A stretch of DNA of 38,165 nucleotides, from NCBI GenBank assembly GCA_025934755.1, contig JAICWQ010000009.1, forward strand, positions 1 to 38,165. Direction: 5' to 3'. A model generated the notes under the pieces. That model ran no database searches. It was not told the DNA's origin and was given only the letters and a program-made list of their open reading frames with translations. The position numbers and the translations under genes were made by a program. Positions 15,285 to 22,817 of the stretch are shown in pieces (within the stretch, counting starts at the first letter, position 1; each line of letters opens with the position of its first letter). Source of the DNA: Chthoniobacterales bacterium (GTDB taxonomy: Bacteria; Verrucomicrobiota; Verrucomicrobiia; Chthoniobacterales; UBA10450).

Positions 15285-16790
15285 ATGCAAGGAAGCCTCG
15301 GCTATGTGATTTGGACGGCCTGTTATCTCGCCGTGCTCATTGGCTTGTCCGCTTACGGTGTGCACCGGTATTTCATCATCTATCTCTTCCTTAAAAACCG
15401 CAAACGAGCCCCTCAACCAGCCGGGCGGTTTGAGCAGCTCCCCAAGGTCACGGTCCAGCTCCCTATTTTTAATGAGATTTATGTCGTGCAGCGGCTCCTT
15501 CGGTCTGTCAGTGAGCTCGATTACCCCCGCGAACTCCTCCAAATTCAGGTTCTGGACGATTCGACCGATGACACCCAGGAAGTCACCGCCTCTTGTGCCC
15601 AGGAATTACGCCGTAGCGGCTTCGATGTTCAACTGATTCACAGGGCGGATCGTACGGGATTTAAGGCCGGCGCACTGGAGGCTGGGTTGGAATCGGCCAG
15701 CGGCGAATTCGTTTGTATTCTCGATGCGGATTTCGTCGCTCCCCCGGACCTTCTTCAGCGGACCATCCAATTTTTCACCGATCCGAAGATTGGCATGATC
15801 CAGACCCGATGGGGCCATCTCAATCGCCGGTATTCGATGCTCACCCGGGTTCAAGCGATGTTTTTGGACGGCCACCTTTTGCTCGAGCAAACTGCGCGTA
15901 GTCGCAGTGGGCGGTTCTTCAATTTTAACGGAACGGCTGGGCTTTGGCGGCGCACCTGCATTCAGGAAGCCGGCGGATGGCAGCACGACACGCTTTGCGA
16001 AGATCTCGACCTGAGCTACCGCGCGCAGTTGGCCGGCTGGAAGTTCATTTTTCTGTCCGATGTCGTGACTCCGGCGGAATTGCCGGTCGACATGAATGGT
16101 TTCAAGTCCCAGCAACATCGCTGGACCAAAGGCTCCATTCAGACCTGTAAGAAATTGTTGCCTCAAATTTGGCGAAGCAACCTTCCGTTTGCGATCAAAG
16201 CGGAAGCCACCGGCCATCTTGTTTCAAACTTTGCTTATCTCTTGCTCGCTTGCCTCTGCGTCCTGTTGCATCCCTCGACCGGCGGCCCCCAAAGCGGATG
16301 GGTGCGCACTCTTTTGATCGACGTGCCAATTTTTTTTACGGCATCGGTGTCGGTGGCGGTCTTTTATGTTTGCGCCCAACGCGAGTTGCATCCGGGCAGC
16401 TGGATGAAACAAATGCTGCTGCTGCCTTGTTTGCTTGCGCTTGGCATTGGTCTTTCACTTAACAACGCGCGGGCGGTGCTCGAAGCCATTTTCAACCACC
16501 AGTCGGATTTCACCCGGACACCCAAGTACGGGATCGAGCGCAAATCGCAGACCTGGCGCGGCTGCAAATATCGCGCGCTGAAATCGGCTTTGCCGATAGC
16601 GGAATTGGCTTTCGGCCTTTATTTCAGCTATTTCGTGTGGTTCGCGGTGAGCAACCGGCAATACTTATCGGTACCGTTCCTGCTCATGTTCCAGGCCGGG
16701 TTCTTGTATGTTGCGCTATCGTCGCTCCTGCCGTGGTCGCCGAGATTCAGCTTTGGAACTTCGCGTACCGCCGAACCAATTATCGCGTGA
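15285..16790 (+). CDS. processive family 2 glycosyltransferase (cellulose-synthase/CslA-like)
   Basis: 501 residues. An N-terminal membrane segment (GYVIWTACYLAVLIGLSAYG) precedes a GT2 catalytic domain with VTVQLPIFNE, the first Asp pair in VLDDSTDDT (near residue 91), DADF (near 147), TCEDLDLSYR-type acidic motif (LCEDLDLSYRAQLAGW) and the processivity motif QQHRW. Four or so membrane helices follow. This layout matches inverting enzymes that polymerise and export beta-linked glucan or mannan. No cellulose synthase PilZ domain or bcs subunit lies nearby, so the product is unknown. An L,D-transpeptidase follows after 31 nt, suggesting an envelope role. Confidence 0.9.
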   Translation: MQGSLGYVIWTACYLAVLIGLSAYGVHRYFIIYLFLKNRKRAPQPAGRFEQLPKVTVQLPIFNEIYVVQRLLRSVSELDYPRELLQIQVLDDSTDDTQEVTASCAQELRRSGFDVQLIHRADRTGFKAGALEAGLESASGEFVCILDADFVAPPDLLQRTIQFFTDPKIGMIQTRWGHLNRRYSMLTRVQAMFLDGHLLLEQTARSRSGRFFNFNGTAGLWRRTCIQEAGGWQHDTLCEDLDLSYRAQLAGWKFIFLSDVVTPAELPVDMNGFKSQQHRWTKGSIQTCKKLLPQIWRSNLPFAIKAEATGHLVSNFAYLLLACLCVLLHPSTGGPQSGWVRTLLIDVPIFFTASVSVAVFYVCAQRELHPGSWMKQMLLLPCLLALGIGLSLNNARAVLEAIFNHQSDFTRTPKYGIERKSQTWRGCKYRALKSALPIAELAFGLYFSYFVWFAVSNRQYLSVPFLLMFQAGFLYVALSSLLPWSPRFSFGTSRTAEPIIA

Positions 16791-16821
16791 CAAAACGGAT
16801 TTGTTGAGTAAAGGAGCGCGG

Positions 16822-17493
16822 ATGTTTCGTTCCTCCGCCTTTGGGCTGGCGCTCTTTTTCGCGATTGGGCCGGCTTATGCCGGCAGTATCCCCGCTCCGA
16901 CTCTTAACACTCGCATCATCATCAGTGTTCGCGATCAGAAACTGATGTTGATGGAAAACGGACTGATCGCCGCGACCTATCCGGTTTCGACGTCCAAGTA
17001 TGGATTGGGCGACGGATGGGGAAGTCTCGCCACCCCGCTTGGACTGTTGCAGGTCGCACAAAAAATCGGCGACCGCGCGCCCATTGGCGCTGTGTTTCAT
17101 AATCGCCGCTGGACGGGCGAGGTTCTTCAACCAAACACGCCGGGACGGGATCCGGTCATGACCCGAATCATCTGGTTGCGTGGTTTGCAAATCGCGAACT
17201 CCCACGCCTTCAGCCGTTGCATTTACATTCACGGAACGAACGAGGAAAAATTGCTCGGCCGCCCCGCAAGTTTTGGGTGTATTCGGATGCGCTCAGTGGA
17301 TGTGGCTGCCCTTTATAGTCAGCTCCCGCTGGGGACGCCGGTCGAGATCGTTCAGGATAAGCTTCCCAAATCGTCGAACCTGGCCGATCCCGAAGTCTAC
17401 GGTTTCGATTCCCCAGCGTCAGCGTCGGGGCTGAGAAAAGACAAAGAACCTGCCCAAATCAAGGTTGCCTCCGGTTCCCGCGCCGGGACCTGA
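16822..17493 (+). CDS. L,D-transpeptidase (YkuD domain), secreted
   Basis: 223 residues from ATG 16822, which has AAAGGAG upstream; the longer ORF overlaps the glycosyltransferase gene. A signal peptide is clear (SSAFGLALFFAIGPAYAGS). The YkuD domain starts at RIIISVRDQKLML. Its active site is YIHGTNEEKLLGRPASFGCIRM, holding the conserved His and the catalytic Cys in SxGCIRM. Such enzymes make 3-3 peptidoglycan crosslinks or attach proteins to the wall. The C-terminal 40 residues are Ser/Pro/Lys-rich and probably disordered. Confidence 0.93.
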   Translation: MFRSSAFGLALFFAIGPAYAGSIPAPTLNTRIIISVRDQKLMLMENGLIAATYPVSTSKYGLGDGWGSLATPLGLLQVAQKIGDRAPIGAVFHNRRWTGEVLQPNTPGRDPVMTRIIWLRGLQIANSHAFSRCIYIHGTNEEKLLGRPASFGCIRMRSVDVAALYSQLPLGTPVEIVQDKLPKSSNLADPEVYGFDSPASASGLRKDKEPAQIKVASGSRAGT

Positions 17494-17551
17494 TCGAAGG
17501 TGACTGCAGAAGATTCGAAATCTGATCGTGGGTCGGTTTAATTAATTTTGA

Positions 17552-17701
17552 GCGCCGTAGGCGCGTCCTGTTTATAGCTTGGACGGTGATTTTCCGGTTA
17601 AAGCTCCTTTAGGAGCGTCATGACCAAGGAAGAAGTCGCTCCTGCCGGAGCTCTTCTTCTTGGGTAAACGATCTTCTATAGTCAGGCCGCGCCTACGGCG
17701 C
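17552..17701. repeat. 150-bp multi-hairpin inverted-repeat element, copy 1
   Basis: Bounded by GCGCC-GTA-GGCGC and GCGCC-TAC-GGCGC hairpins. The first 26 bp, ending in TTTATAG, recur inverted at the far end (with CTATAG) with about four mismatches. Internal hairpins are AGCTCC-TTTA-GGAGC followed by CATG, then GCTCC-TGCC-GGAGC nested in a longer CCAAG...CTTGG stem. The order and spacing match copy 2 at 22656-22807. It occupies most of the 288-bp gap between the L,D-transpeptidase and rpsT. The flanks share CGAAATCT on both sides. No ORF is supported inside. Confidence 0.8.
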
Positions 17702-17781
17702 TTCCATTTGTAAGTGACCCACTACCCGAAATCTTGACATTTGGCGGGTCTACGCGACCGTCGTCGCTCGATTTAAATTAG

Positions 17782-18021
17782 ATGGCTAATACAAAATCAG
17801 CTGCCAAACGCTCCCGACAATCGCTTGCCCGTTCCGGCCGAAACCGGGGCGTGCGGACGCGGCTGCGATCGCTCCAGAAAAATGTCAAGGGCGAGGGCAA
17901 ACCGGATGCCGAGCAAATCCGGCGTTTGATCTCTGCTCTGGATAAGGCCGTGAAACGCGGCGTCATTCACCGGAACGCGGCCGATCGCCGAAAGGCACGT
18001 TTAAACGCGCTCATGCGCTAG
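17782..18021 (+). CDS. rpsT: 30S ribosomal protein S20
   Basis: 79 residues beginning MANTKSAAKRSRQSLARSGRNR, the typical basic S20 N-terminus, with LDKAVKRGVIHRNAADRRKARLNALMR at the end. S20 binds 16S rRNA early in 30S assembly. A TTGACA hexamer lies 43 bp upstream of the ATG; I could not find a convincing -10 at the usual spacing, so the promoter is only suggested. The 150-bp repeat element ends about 30 bp before that hexamer. Confidence 0.97.
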   Translation: MANTKSAAKRSRQSLARSGRNRGVRTRLRSLQKNVKGEGKPDAEQIRRLISALDKAVKRGVIHRNAADRRKARLNALMR

Positions 18022-18115
18022 TCGGTGTTGGGAATCCCTGAAACGGATTCATCCTCGTTCGCAGTGGGCTCGCGTCGCGAGCCGGTTCCAGGCAGACTAA
18101 TGGGTGCGACTCATT

Positions 18116-19558
18116 ATGACCGCGCAGCCTCAGGTTTCCAAACGGCCTTTGAATCTCGTTATCTTTTTGCCGGATCAGCAACGGGTCGACACTTTGAGCT
18201 GTTACGGCAACCGAAAGGTTCACGCGCCGAACCTGAACCGGCTTGCCGATCAGTCGGTCGTTTTTCTGCGCGCTTATGTGACTCAACCCGTTTGCTCGCC
18301 CTCCCGCGCATCATTGATGACCGGAATGTGGCCTCACTTCAGCGACTGCACTAACAACGGATTCCCGCTTGATCCAAATATCCCGACGTTGCCCCAACTT
18401 GTTGGCGGCGACTACCGGGCCGGTTACGTCGGAAAATGGCATCTCAGGGAAGAAAAACCGACTCAGCGAGGATTTCACGAATGGGTGTCGGTGGAGGGAC
18501 TCAGCGATTACAGCCAATTTTTGTTCGAAAAAGGGCTGACCCCTGACCACAAAAATGGGGCGTTCTCCGCTCAAGCGATCAGTGATTTGCCCTTGGAATT
18601 ATCGCAGGCGGATTTTTTGCAGCGGCGCGCCTGCGATTTCATCCAGCGCAATCACAAAGCCCCATTCATTCTCGTTGTCTCGTTTGTTGAACCGCATTCG
18701 CCCTACAACGGACCATTTAATAATGAGCACAAATTGCGCGAATCGGACCTGGACGGGCTGGCGCCGGATTTTGACCCAAACGCCGTTCCGTTGCGTTATC
18801 GATTGCTTCGGGAATGGCAGAGAGAGAAAGCCCTGCACGACAAGAGGGTTCGCCAGTTTCGTTTCGGAATTACCCGCGCCGACTATTTGGACTTGAGGCG
18901 AAAGTATTACGGACTCGTTACCCTGGTCGATCGGAGCATTGGCTCGATTCTGTCCTGTCTCGAGAACGCCGGATTGATGGATCAAACGATCATCGCCCAT
19001 ACCAGCGATCATGGCGACTTGTTAGGTGACCACGGCCTTTTCGGTAAAGGCGTAATGTATGAACAAGCTGTGTGCGTTCCTTTCTTTGTTAGACTGCCGG
19101 ACGGTCCGCGAAAAATGGTGACTCAGCGGGTCAGTCACATCGATTTTGTGCCAACCATGCTCGATCTGTTGCAGCAACCTCCGGCAGCTAAAATGGCGGG
19201 TCGAAGCCTCAAACCGATAATGTTCGGACAAGAAGAACAACCGCAAAATGTATTCATCGAGTGGAACCCGTATAAGAAGCAGGAGAAGCGGCTGAAAAAG
19301 GGAACGTCGATTGCACCGGCTGAAGCGGTAAGCCGGGCGATCAGGGAATCGACCCGCACGGTGATTATGCCCGACGGGTGGAAACTCAGCCTGAGAGACA
19401 GCGACCTGTGCGAGCTGTACAACCTGGTCGAGGATCCGTCTGAGCAGCGAAATCTTTATTGCGGTGAGCAATGCACGGAAGTGATCGAGCGCTGCTCCAA
19501 TGAAATCCGGGACTGGCAGGAAAAGACAGCTGACACACTCCAGCTTCAATCGAATTGA
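18116..19558 (+). CDS. type I sulfatase (formylglycine-dependent)
   Basis: About 480 residues. NLVIFLPDQQRVDTLSCYGN gives the metal-binding N-terminus. PVCSPSRASLMTGMWPH contains the C-x-P-S-R signature, whose Cys must be converted to formylglycine. HTSDHGDLLGDHGLFGKGVMYE supplies further metal and substrate residues. There is no signal peptide, so it is likely cytoplasmic unless exported in another way. ATG 18116 is chosen; a GTG at 18104 in frame is possible. The stop overlaps or abuts a sulfotransferase gene, giving an adjacent sulfate-removing and sulfate-adding pair. The substrate (glycan, lipid or small molecule) is unknown. Confidence 0.93.
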   Translation: MTAQPQVSKRPLNLVIFLPDQQRVDTLSCYGNRKVHAPNLNRLADQSVVFLRAYVTQPVCSPSRASLMTGMWPHFSDCTNNGFPLDPNIPTLPQLVGGDYRAGYVGKWHLREEKPTQRGFHEWVSVEGLSDYSQFLFEKGLTPDHKNGAFSAQAISDLPLELSQADFLQRRACDFIQRNHKAPFILVVSFVEPHSPYNGPFNNEHKLRESDLDGLAPDFDPNAVPLRYRLLREWQREKALHDKRVRQFRFGITRADYLDLRRKYYGLVTLVDRSIGSILSCLENAGLMDQTIIAHTSDHGDLLGDHGLFGKGVMYEQAVCVPFFVRLPDGPRKMVTQRVSHIDFVPTMLDLLQQPPAAKMAGRSLKPIMFGQEEQPQNVFIEWNPYKKQEKRLKKGTSIAPAEAVSRAIRESTRTVIMPDGWKLSLRDSDLCELYNLVEDPSEQRNLYCGEQCTEVIERCSNEIRDWQEKTADTLQLQSN

Positions 19559-19566
19559 CGGACCCC

Positions 19567-20217
19567 ATGGTGCCGAACGGCTTTTATAAACAGCTCGACG
19601 AAGTGAAGCAATCCGACCTGGAGTTTGTCTGCTACGGCATACCGCGTTCCGGCAGCACCCTCGTTTACCAGTTGATCAGTGGAATTTATCCGCAAGGCGT
19701 CGCCAAAACCCATCGATATTGCCCCCACCGTGTGAAAACGACGGTGTCGTTCCGTGATTTTCGCGATGTTGTGGTATCGCTTTGGCGAAGAAGCAATCCG
19801 ATGAAACTGGAACAAGGAATGACGGACGACGATGTGAAAAAATTTACCGCGACATGCCGGCAGCGAATTGAAGAATTAGACCGATACTTTGAGCGCGGTG
19901 GAATTTGTCCCCTGCGTTACGAAGAGTTTGCCCCGAATCCAGCCCTGGTTTTCAGCGCCTTGGAGCGCGCCTACGGCATCATCGTTGCGCCCGAAAAAGC
20001 CGCGGCGCTGATCGCGGAATCTTCGATCGAAAAAAATGCGGCGATTGCGCAGAAGCTCGCCAGCTTCAAAAGCATCGATCCCGCTTCACAAATTCACGGC
20101 AATCACATTTATCGCGGGGAGGTCGGAGGCTGGCGGCAATTCGTGAGCGGCGAGGCGGCCGAACGTCTGGAGGAGTTGTTGCGCGAACCGCTGCTACGGT
20201 ACGGCTACGAAGCGTAG
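19567..20217 (+). CDS. sulfotransferase family protein
   Basis: About 216 residues. The 5'-phosphosulfate-binding loop is YGIPRSGSTLVYQLI, and the 3'-phosphate-binding motif is FRDFRDVVVSLWRRS. Together these mark PAPS-dependent sulfotransferases. The C-terminal part contains HIYRGEVGGWRQFVSG, matching the GxxGxWK-like motif. No transmembrane segment is seen. ATG 19567 is used; a TTG at 19555 would overlap the sulfatase stop. It is probably co-transcribed with the sulfatase, and a minus-strand unknown converges on it 17 bp later. Confidence 0.85.
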   Translation: MVPNGFYKQLDEVKQSDLEFVCYGIPRSGSTLVYQLISGIYPQGVAKTHRYCPHRVKTTVSFRDFRDVVVSLWRRSNPMKLEQGMTDDDVKKFTATCRQRIEELDRYFERGGICPLRYEEFAPNPALVFSALERAYGIIVAPEKAAALIAESSIEKNAAIAQKLASFKSIDPASQIHGNHIYRGEVGGWRQFVSGEAAERLEELLREPLLRYGYEA

Positions 20218-20234
20218 TCGAGAACGATCGGCGA

Positions 20235-20954
20235 TCAGAGCTTCCCGTTTATGACGCATTTGCCGTTGGGCCGCTGAAACCACGCTGGCAGCTCGATATT
20301 GGTCGTCACGATGCTGTCGTAACAGTTTTGGTTGATCGTGCCTTTGTGCGTACTTTCACCGAACACCGCAAAATTGTCTTTGGTCACATATAATCGCAGA
20401 TCCGGTGGCTTCGGAATTTCATCTTTTAGGTGGTCCATCAATTTGGCTGACGCGATCGTGGTTGGCATTTTGGAAAAAAGATAACGAAGCACTTTCACCC
20501 GCAGGAGTTGATGGATCCAAATCTGGTTCCAGCCGCGACGCTCCAGGAAAATATCGCCGAAGGAATTCTGCTGTTCGCCGGGAAAAAGGGTTTCGTCCGG
20601 CCGGCGGAGGAGCGCCTTGCAACGACAGAACAACAGGCCACTGGCCTCAGGCAAATCGCGAATGTTGGCGAGGAAGGTTCGAATTTTCGGAAGCACGAGC
20701 TCGATCGGATATTTGTCGTCTACGCACCAGTAAACCCACTCCTCATCATCGAGGTCGGCAATCAGTTGGAGCGCGGTCGCCCGGATTTCCGAGGGAGTTT
20801 TAACGTATTCGCGCCGATCGCTCGGCGTCCCGGCGAGGTCCTGGAAGGGGATTCGAAACAAGAACGGATGGTCGGGCCAGAGCTGGTCATATTTGAAGAT
20901 CATGTGGTCCGTGACCGCGCGATATCGATCGCAGGTTAGAATGATCCCTTTCAT
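20235..20954 (-). CDS. unknown protein, possible glycosyltransferase-like
   Basis: About 239 residues from the ATG giving MKGIILTCDRYRAVTDHMI; the track's start at 21014 adds 20 residues of poor character. The N-terminal strand-loop (GIILTCDRY) and an acidic YWCVDDKYPIEL around residue 80 resemble the nucleotide-sugar fold with a DxD-like site, but the match is weak and I cannot name the family. No signal peptide or membrane segment. It converges on the sulfotransferase gene, so a role in the same glycan or sulfated product is possible but unproven. Confidence 0.6.
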   Translation of the reverse strand: MKGIILTCDRYRAVTDHMIFKYDQLWPDHPFLFRIPFQDLAGTPSDRREYVKTPSEIRATALQLIADLDDEEWVYWCVDDKYPIELVLPKIRTFLANIRDLPEASGLLFCRCKALLRRPDETLFPGEQQNSFGDIFLERRGWNQIWIHQLLRVKVLRYLFSKMPTTIASAKLMDHLKDEIPKPPDLRLYVTKDNFAVFGESTHKGTINQNCYDSIVTTNIELPAWFQRPNGKCVINGKL

Positions 20955-21055
20955 GACGGCCGGCGAACAAGGTGCATTGCCGACTAGCACTATGCCATAG
21001 TGGGCGGCTGGCAAATCGACTTTGCTTCTCGGTCAGGTCGGCTAGATTTCCAACA

Positions 21056-21646
21056 ATGATTCCGGCCCTAATTCTAATTTTGTCGGCCGTCGCTTATCGG
21101 ATCGCGGCGGGCCTGCTTATCCATTCCGGCACCGCCCTCTGGCTGTCGAATTTCGCACCTCTCGCAGCGATCGCGCTTTGCGGCGCCGCTTATTTCCCGG
21201 CGAAATTCAAATTCACAGTCCCGCTGGGCGCGCTATTCGTTTCCGATTTGATTTTGAATTACATTTATGGCGCGCCGTTGCTTCAGGCGCAAATGCTCGG
21301 GCATTACATTGCCTTTTTCCTGATCGGATTATTGGGGTTGGCGATCCAGGATCGGGCTTCGCTCAAGACGCTGCTTCCGGCTTCAATCCTGGGATCGACC
21401 ATTTTCTATCTGGTCGTGAACACTTTCTCGTGGCTGAGTGAACCCGGTTATGCGAAAAATTTCGCGGGACTGATTCAAGCGCAAACCGTCGGGTTGTCGC
21501 AATACAGCGCCACGCCGACCTGGATGTTTTTCCGTAACACACTGCTGAGCGACTTGTTCTTCACCTTGCTTTTCGTGGCGTGCATGAACTTCGGGCGACG
21601 AACCAGCCGGACCCGCGCCGGTGAAGCTTTGCCTCGCGCCGCATAA
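21056..21646 (+). CDS. multi-pass membrane protein, DUF6580-like
   Basis: 196 residues from ATG 21056, with five or six hydrophobic segments (IPALILILSAVAYRIAAGLL, FAPLAAIALCGAAYF, FTVPLGALFVSDLILNYIYG, MLGHYIAFFLIGLLGLAI, ILGSTIFYLVVNTFSWL and a C-terminal one). The pattern with NFAPLAAIALCGAAYF and FVSDLILN resembles the DUF6580 family, whose function is unknown. Similarity to ECF-transporter S components is only in general architecture. The 29 extra N-terminal residues in the track are dropped because they lie before a clear membrane start. pdhA begins 6 nt after its stop, so it may be the first gene of the pdh transcript. Confidence 0.75.
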   Translation: MIPALILILSAVAYRIAAGLLIHSGTALWLSNFAPLAAIALCGAAYFPAKFKFTVPLGALFVSDLILNYIYGAPLLQAQMLGHYIAFFLIGLLGLAIQDRASLKTLLPASILGSTIFYLVVNTFSWLSEPGYAKNFAGLIQAQTVGLSQYSATPTWMFFRNTLLSDLFFTLLFVACMNFGRRTSRTRAGEALPRAA

Positions 21647-21652
21647 CATTCG

Positions 21653-22630
21653 ATGCAGCGTCCGGAGCAACGCGACGAAGTCGAGATGCTCGCGATGATG
21701 CTGCTGATTCGGCGTTTCGAAGAACGCGCGAGCCAGCAGTATCAAGCGCAGAAGATCGGCGGCTTTTGCCATCTATACATTGGACAGGAGGCTGTCGTGG
21801 CCGGCGCAGTCGCCGCAATTCGTGACGACGATTACATCATTACAGCGTACCGCGATCACGGGCATGCTCTTGCGCGCGGAATCAGCGCGAACGCCTGTAT
21901 GGCCGAGCTCTTCGGAAAGTCGACGGGCTGTTCCCACGGGCTCGGCGGATCGATGCACTTCTTCGACAAGAAGAACCACATGTACGGAGGTCACGCCATT
22001 GTGGGCGCCCACGTTCCCCTGGCTGCCGGACTCGCATTCGCGTCGAAATATCGGGAGGAGGACCGGGTGACTCTGTGCTTTTTCGGCGACGGCGCAATCA
22101 ATCAAGGCTCGTTCCACGAAGCGCTGAATCTCATCGCGCTCTATAAATTGCCCGTCATTCTGATTTGCGAAAACAACCTGTTCGCCATGGGCACCTCGGT
22201 GAAAAGATCGACCTCGTTGAAGCAAATTGTCGATCGGGCCGAAGGCTATGACATCCCCGGCGACATCGTCGATGGAATGAATTTCCGGGAAGTGCGCGAT
22301 AAAATCGCCGAAGTTGCCGCCTCGATTCGCAAAGATGCGCATCCGGCGTTTCTGGAAGTGCGAACGTATCGATATCGCGGCCATTCGATGTCCGATCCCG
22401 CCAGCTATCGGACAAAAGATGAACTGGAGAAATATCGTCTCGACGACCCAATCATTCGTTTGCGGGCTCAGCTGACTCGCGAAGGCAAATTGACTAACGA
22501 GCAATTCGACGCGCTCGACAAAAAAGCAAAAAAGGCCGCCCTCGAGTCGGTCAAGTTTGCCGAGGAAAGCCCGGAGCTCCCGGTCGCGGACGTTTACAAA
22601 TACGTTTACTACGAAGAGAAAAAGTCGTGA
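21653..22630 (+). CDS. pdhA: pyruvate dehydrogenase E1 component, alpha subunit
   Basis: 325 residues; thiamine-diphosphate enzyme that decarboxylates pyruvate and acetylates E2. Conserved segments: LIRRFEERASQQY, FCHLYIGQEAV, DHGHALARG, HGLGGSMHFFDKKNHMYGGHAIVGAHVPLAAGLA and the ThDP/Mg motif GDGAINQGSFHEALNLIALYKLPVILICENN. The phosphorylation-loop region YRYRGHSMSDP is also present. The stop codon TGA overlaps an upstream GTG (GTGA) of a 24-nt sequence that resembles the beginning of pdhB, so pdhA and pdhB were probably once directly coupled. Confidence 0.96.
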   Translation: MQRPEQRDEVEMLAMMLLIRRFEERASQQYQAQKIGGFCHLYIGQEAVVAGAVAAIRDDDYIITAYRDHGHALARGISANACMAELFGKSTGCSHGLGGSMHFFDKKNHMYGGHAIVGAHVPLAAGLAFASKYREEDRVTLCFFGDGAINQGSFHEALNLIALYKLPVILICENNLFAMGTSVKRSTSLKQIVDRAEGYDIPGDIVDGMNFREVRDKIAEVAASIRKDAHPAFLEVRTYRYRGHSMSDPASYRTKDELEKYRLDDPIIRLRAQLTREGKLTNEQFDALDKKAKKAALESVKFAEESPELPVADVYKYVYYEEKKS

Positions 22631-22650
22631 AGGAGATTACTTACGGTCAC
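22627..22650 (+). repeat. relic duplicate of the pdhB start
   Basis: GTG at 22627 overlaps the pdhA stop and reads MKEITYGH, while the functional pdhB begins MREITYRQ at 22818. At DNA level the first 23 nt agree at 17 positions, with most changes conservative or synonymous in the reading frame. The element at 22656-22807 lies between the two copies. The 64-residue ORF of the track is simply this relic running on through the repeat. Confidence 0.75.
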
Positions 22651-22655
22651 CTCCA

Positions 22656-22807
22656 GGGCCCTAGGCCCGGGATGCTTATAGATTTTGGTAAATCGCAAGC
22701 ATTAGCTCCGCTGGGAGCGACATGTGTGATGGAGGAGGCGTGCCGCCCCTCCGGGGCTTTGCTCCTGTGGCGCGGCGTGTTCTATAAACCTTTCGCGCCT
22801 ATGGCGC
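22656..22807. repeat. 152-bp multi-hairpin inverted-repeat element, copy 2
   Basis: Same layout as copy 1. The left end GGGCC-CTA-GGCCC is followed after 8 nt by TTATAG, giving the same 26-nt left arm length as copy 1. AGCTCC-GCTG-GGAGC with CATG follows, then a central GGAG...CTCC stem, TCTATAAA, and a right end GCGCC-TAT-GGCGC. Sequence identity to copy 1 is limited but the hairpins and spacer words are preserved. It sits between pdhA and pdhB and will be transcribed with them. Confidence 0.78.
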
Positions 22808-22817
22808 TCGAGAGATC

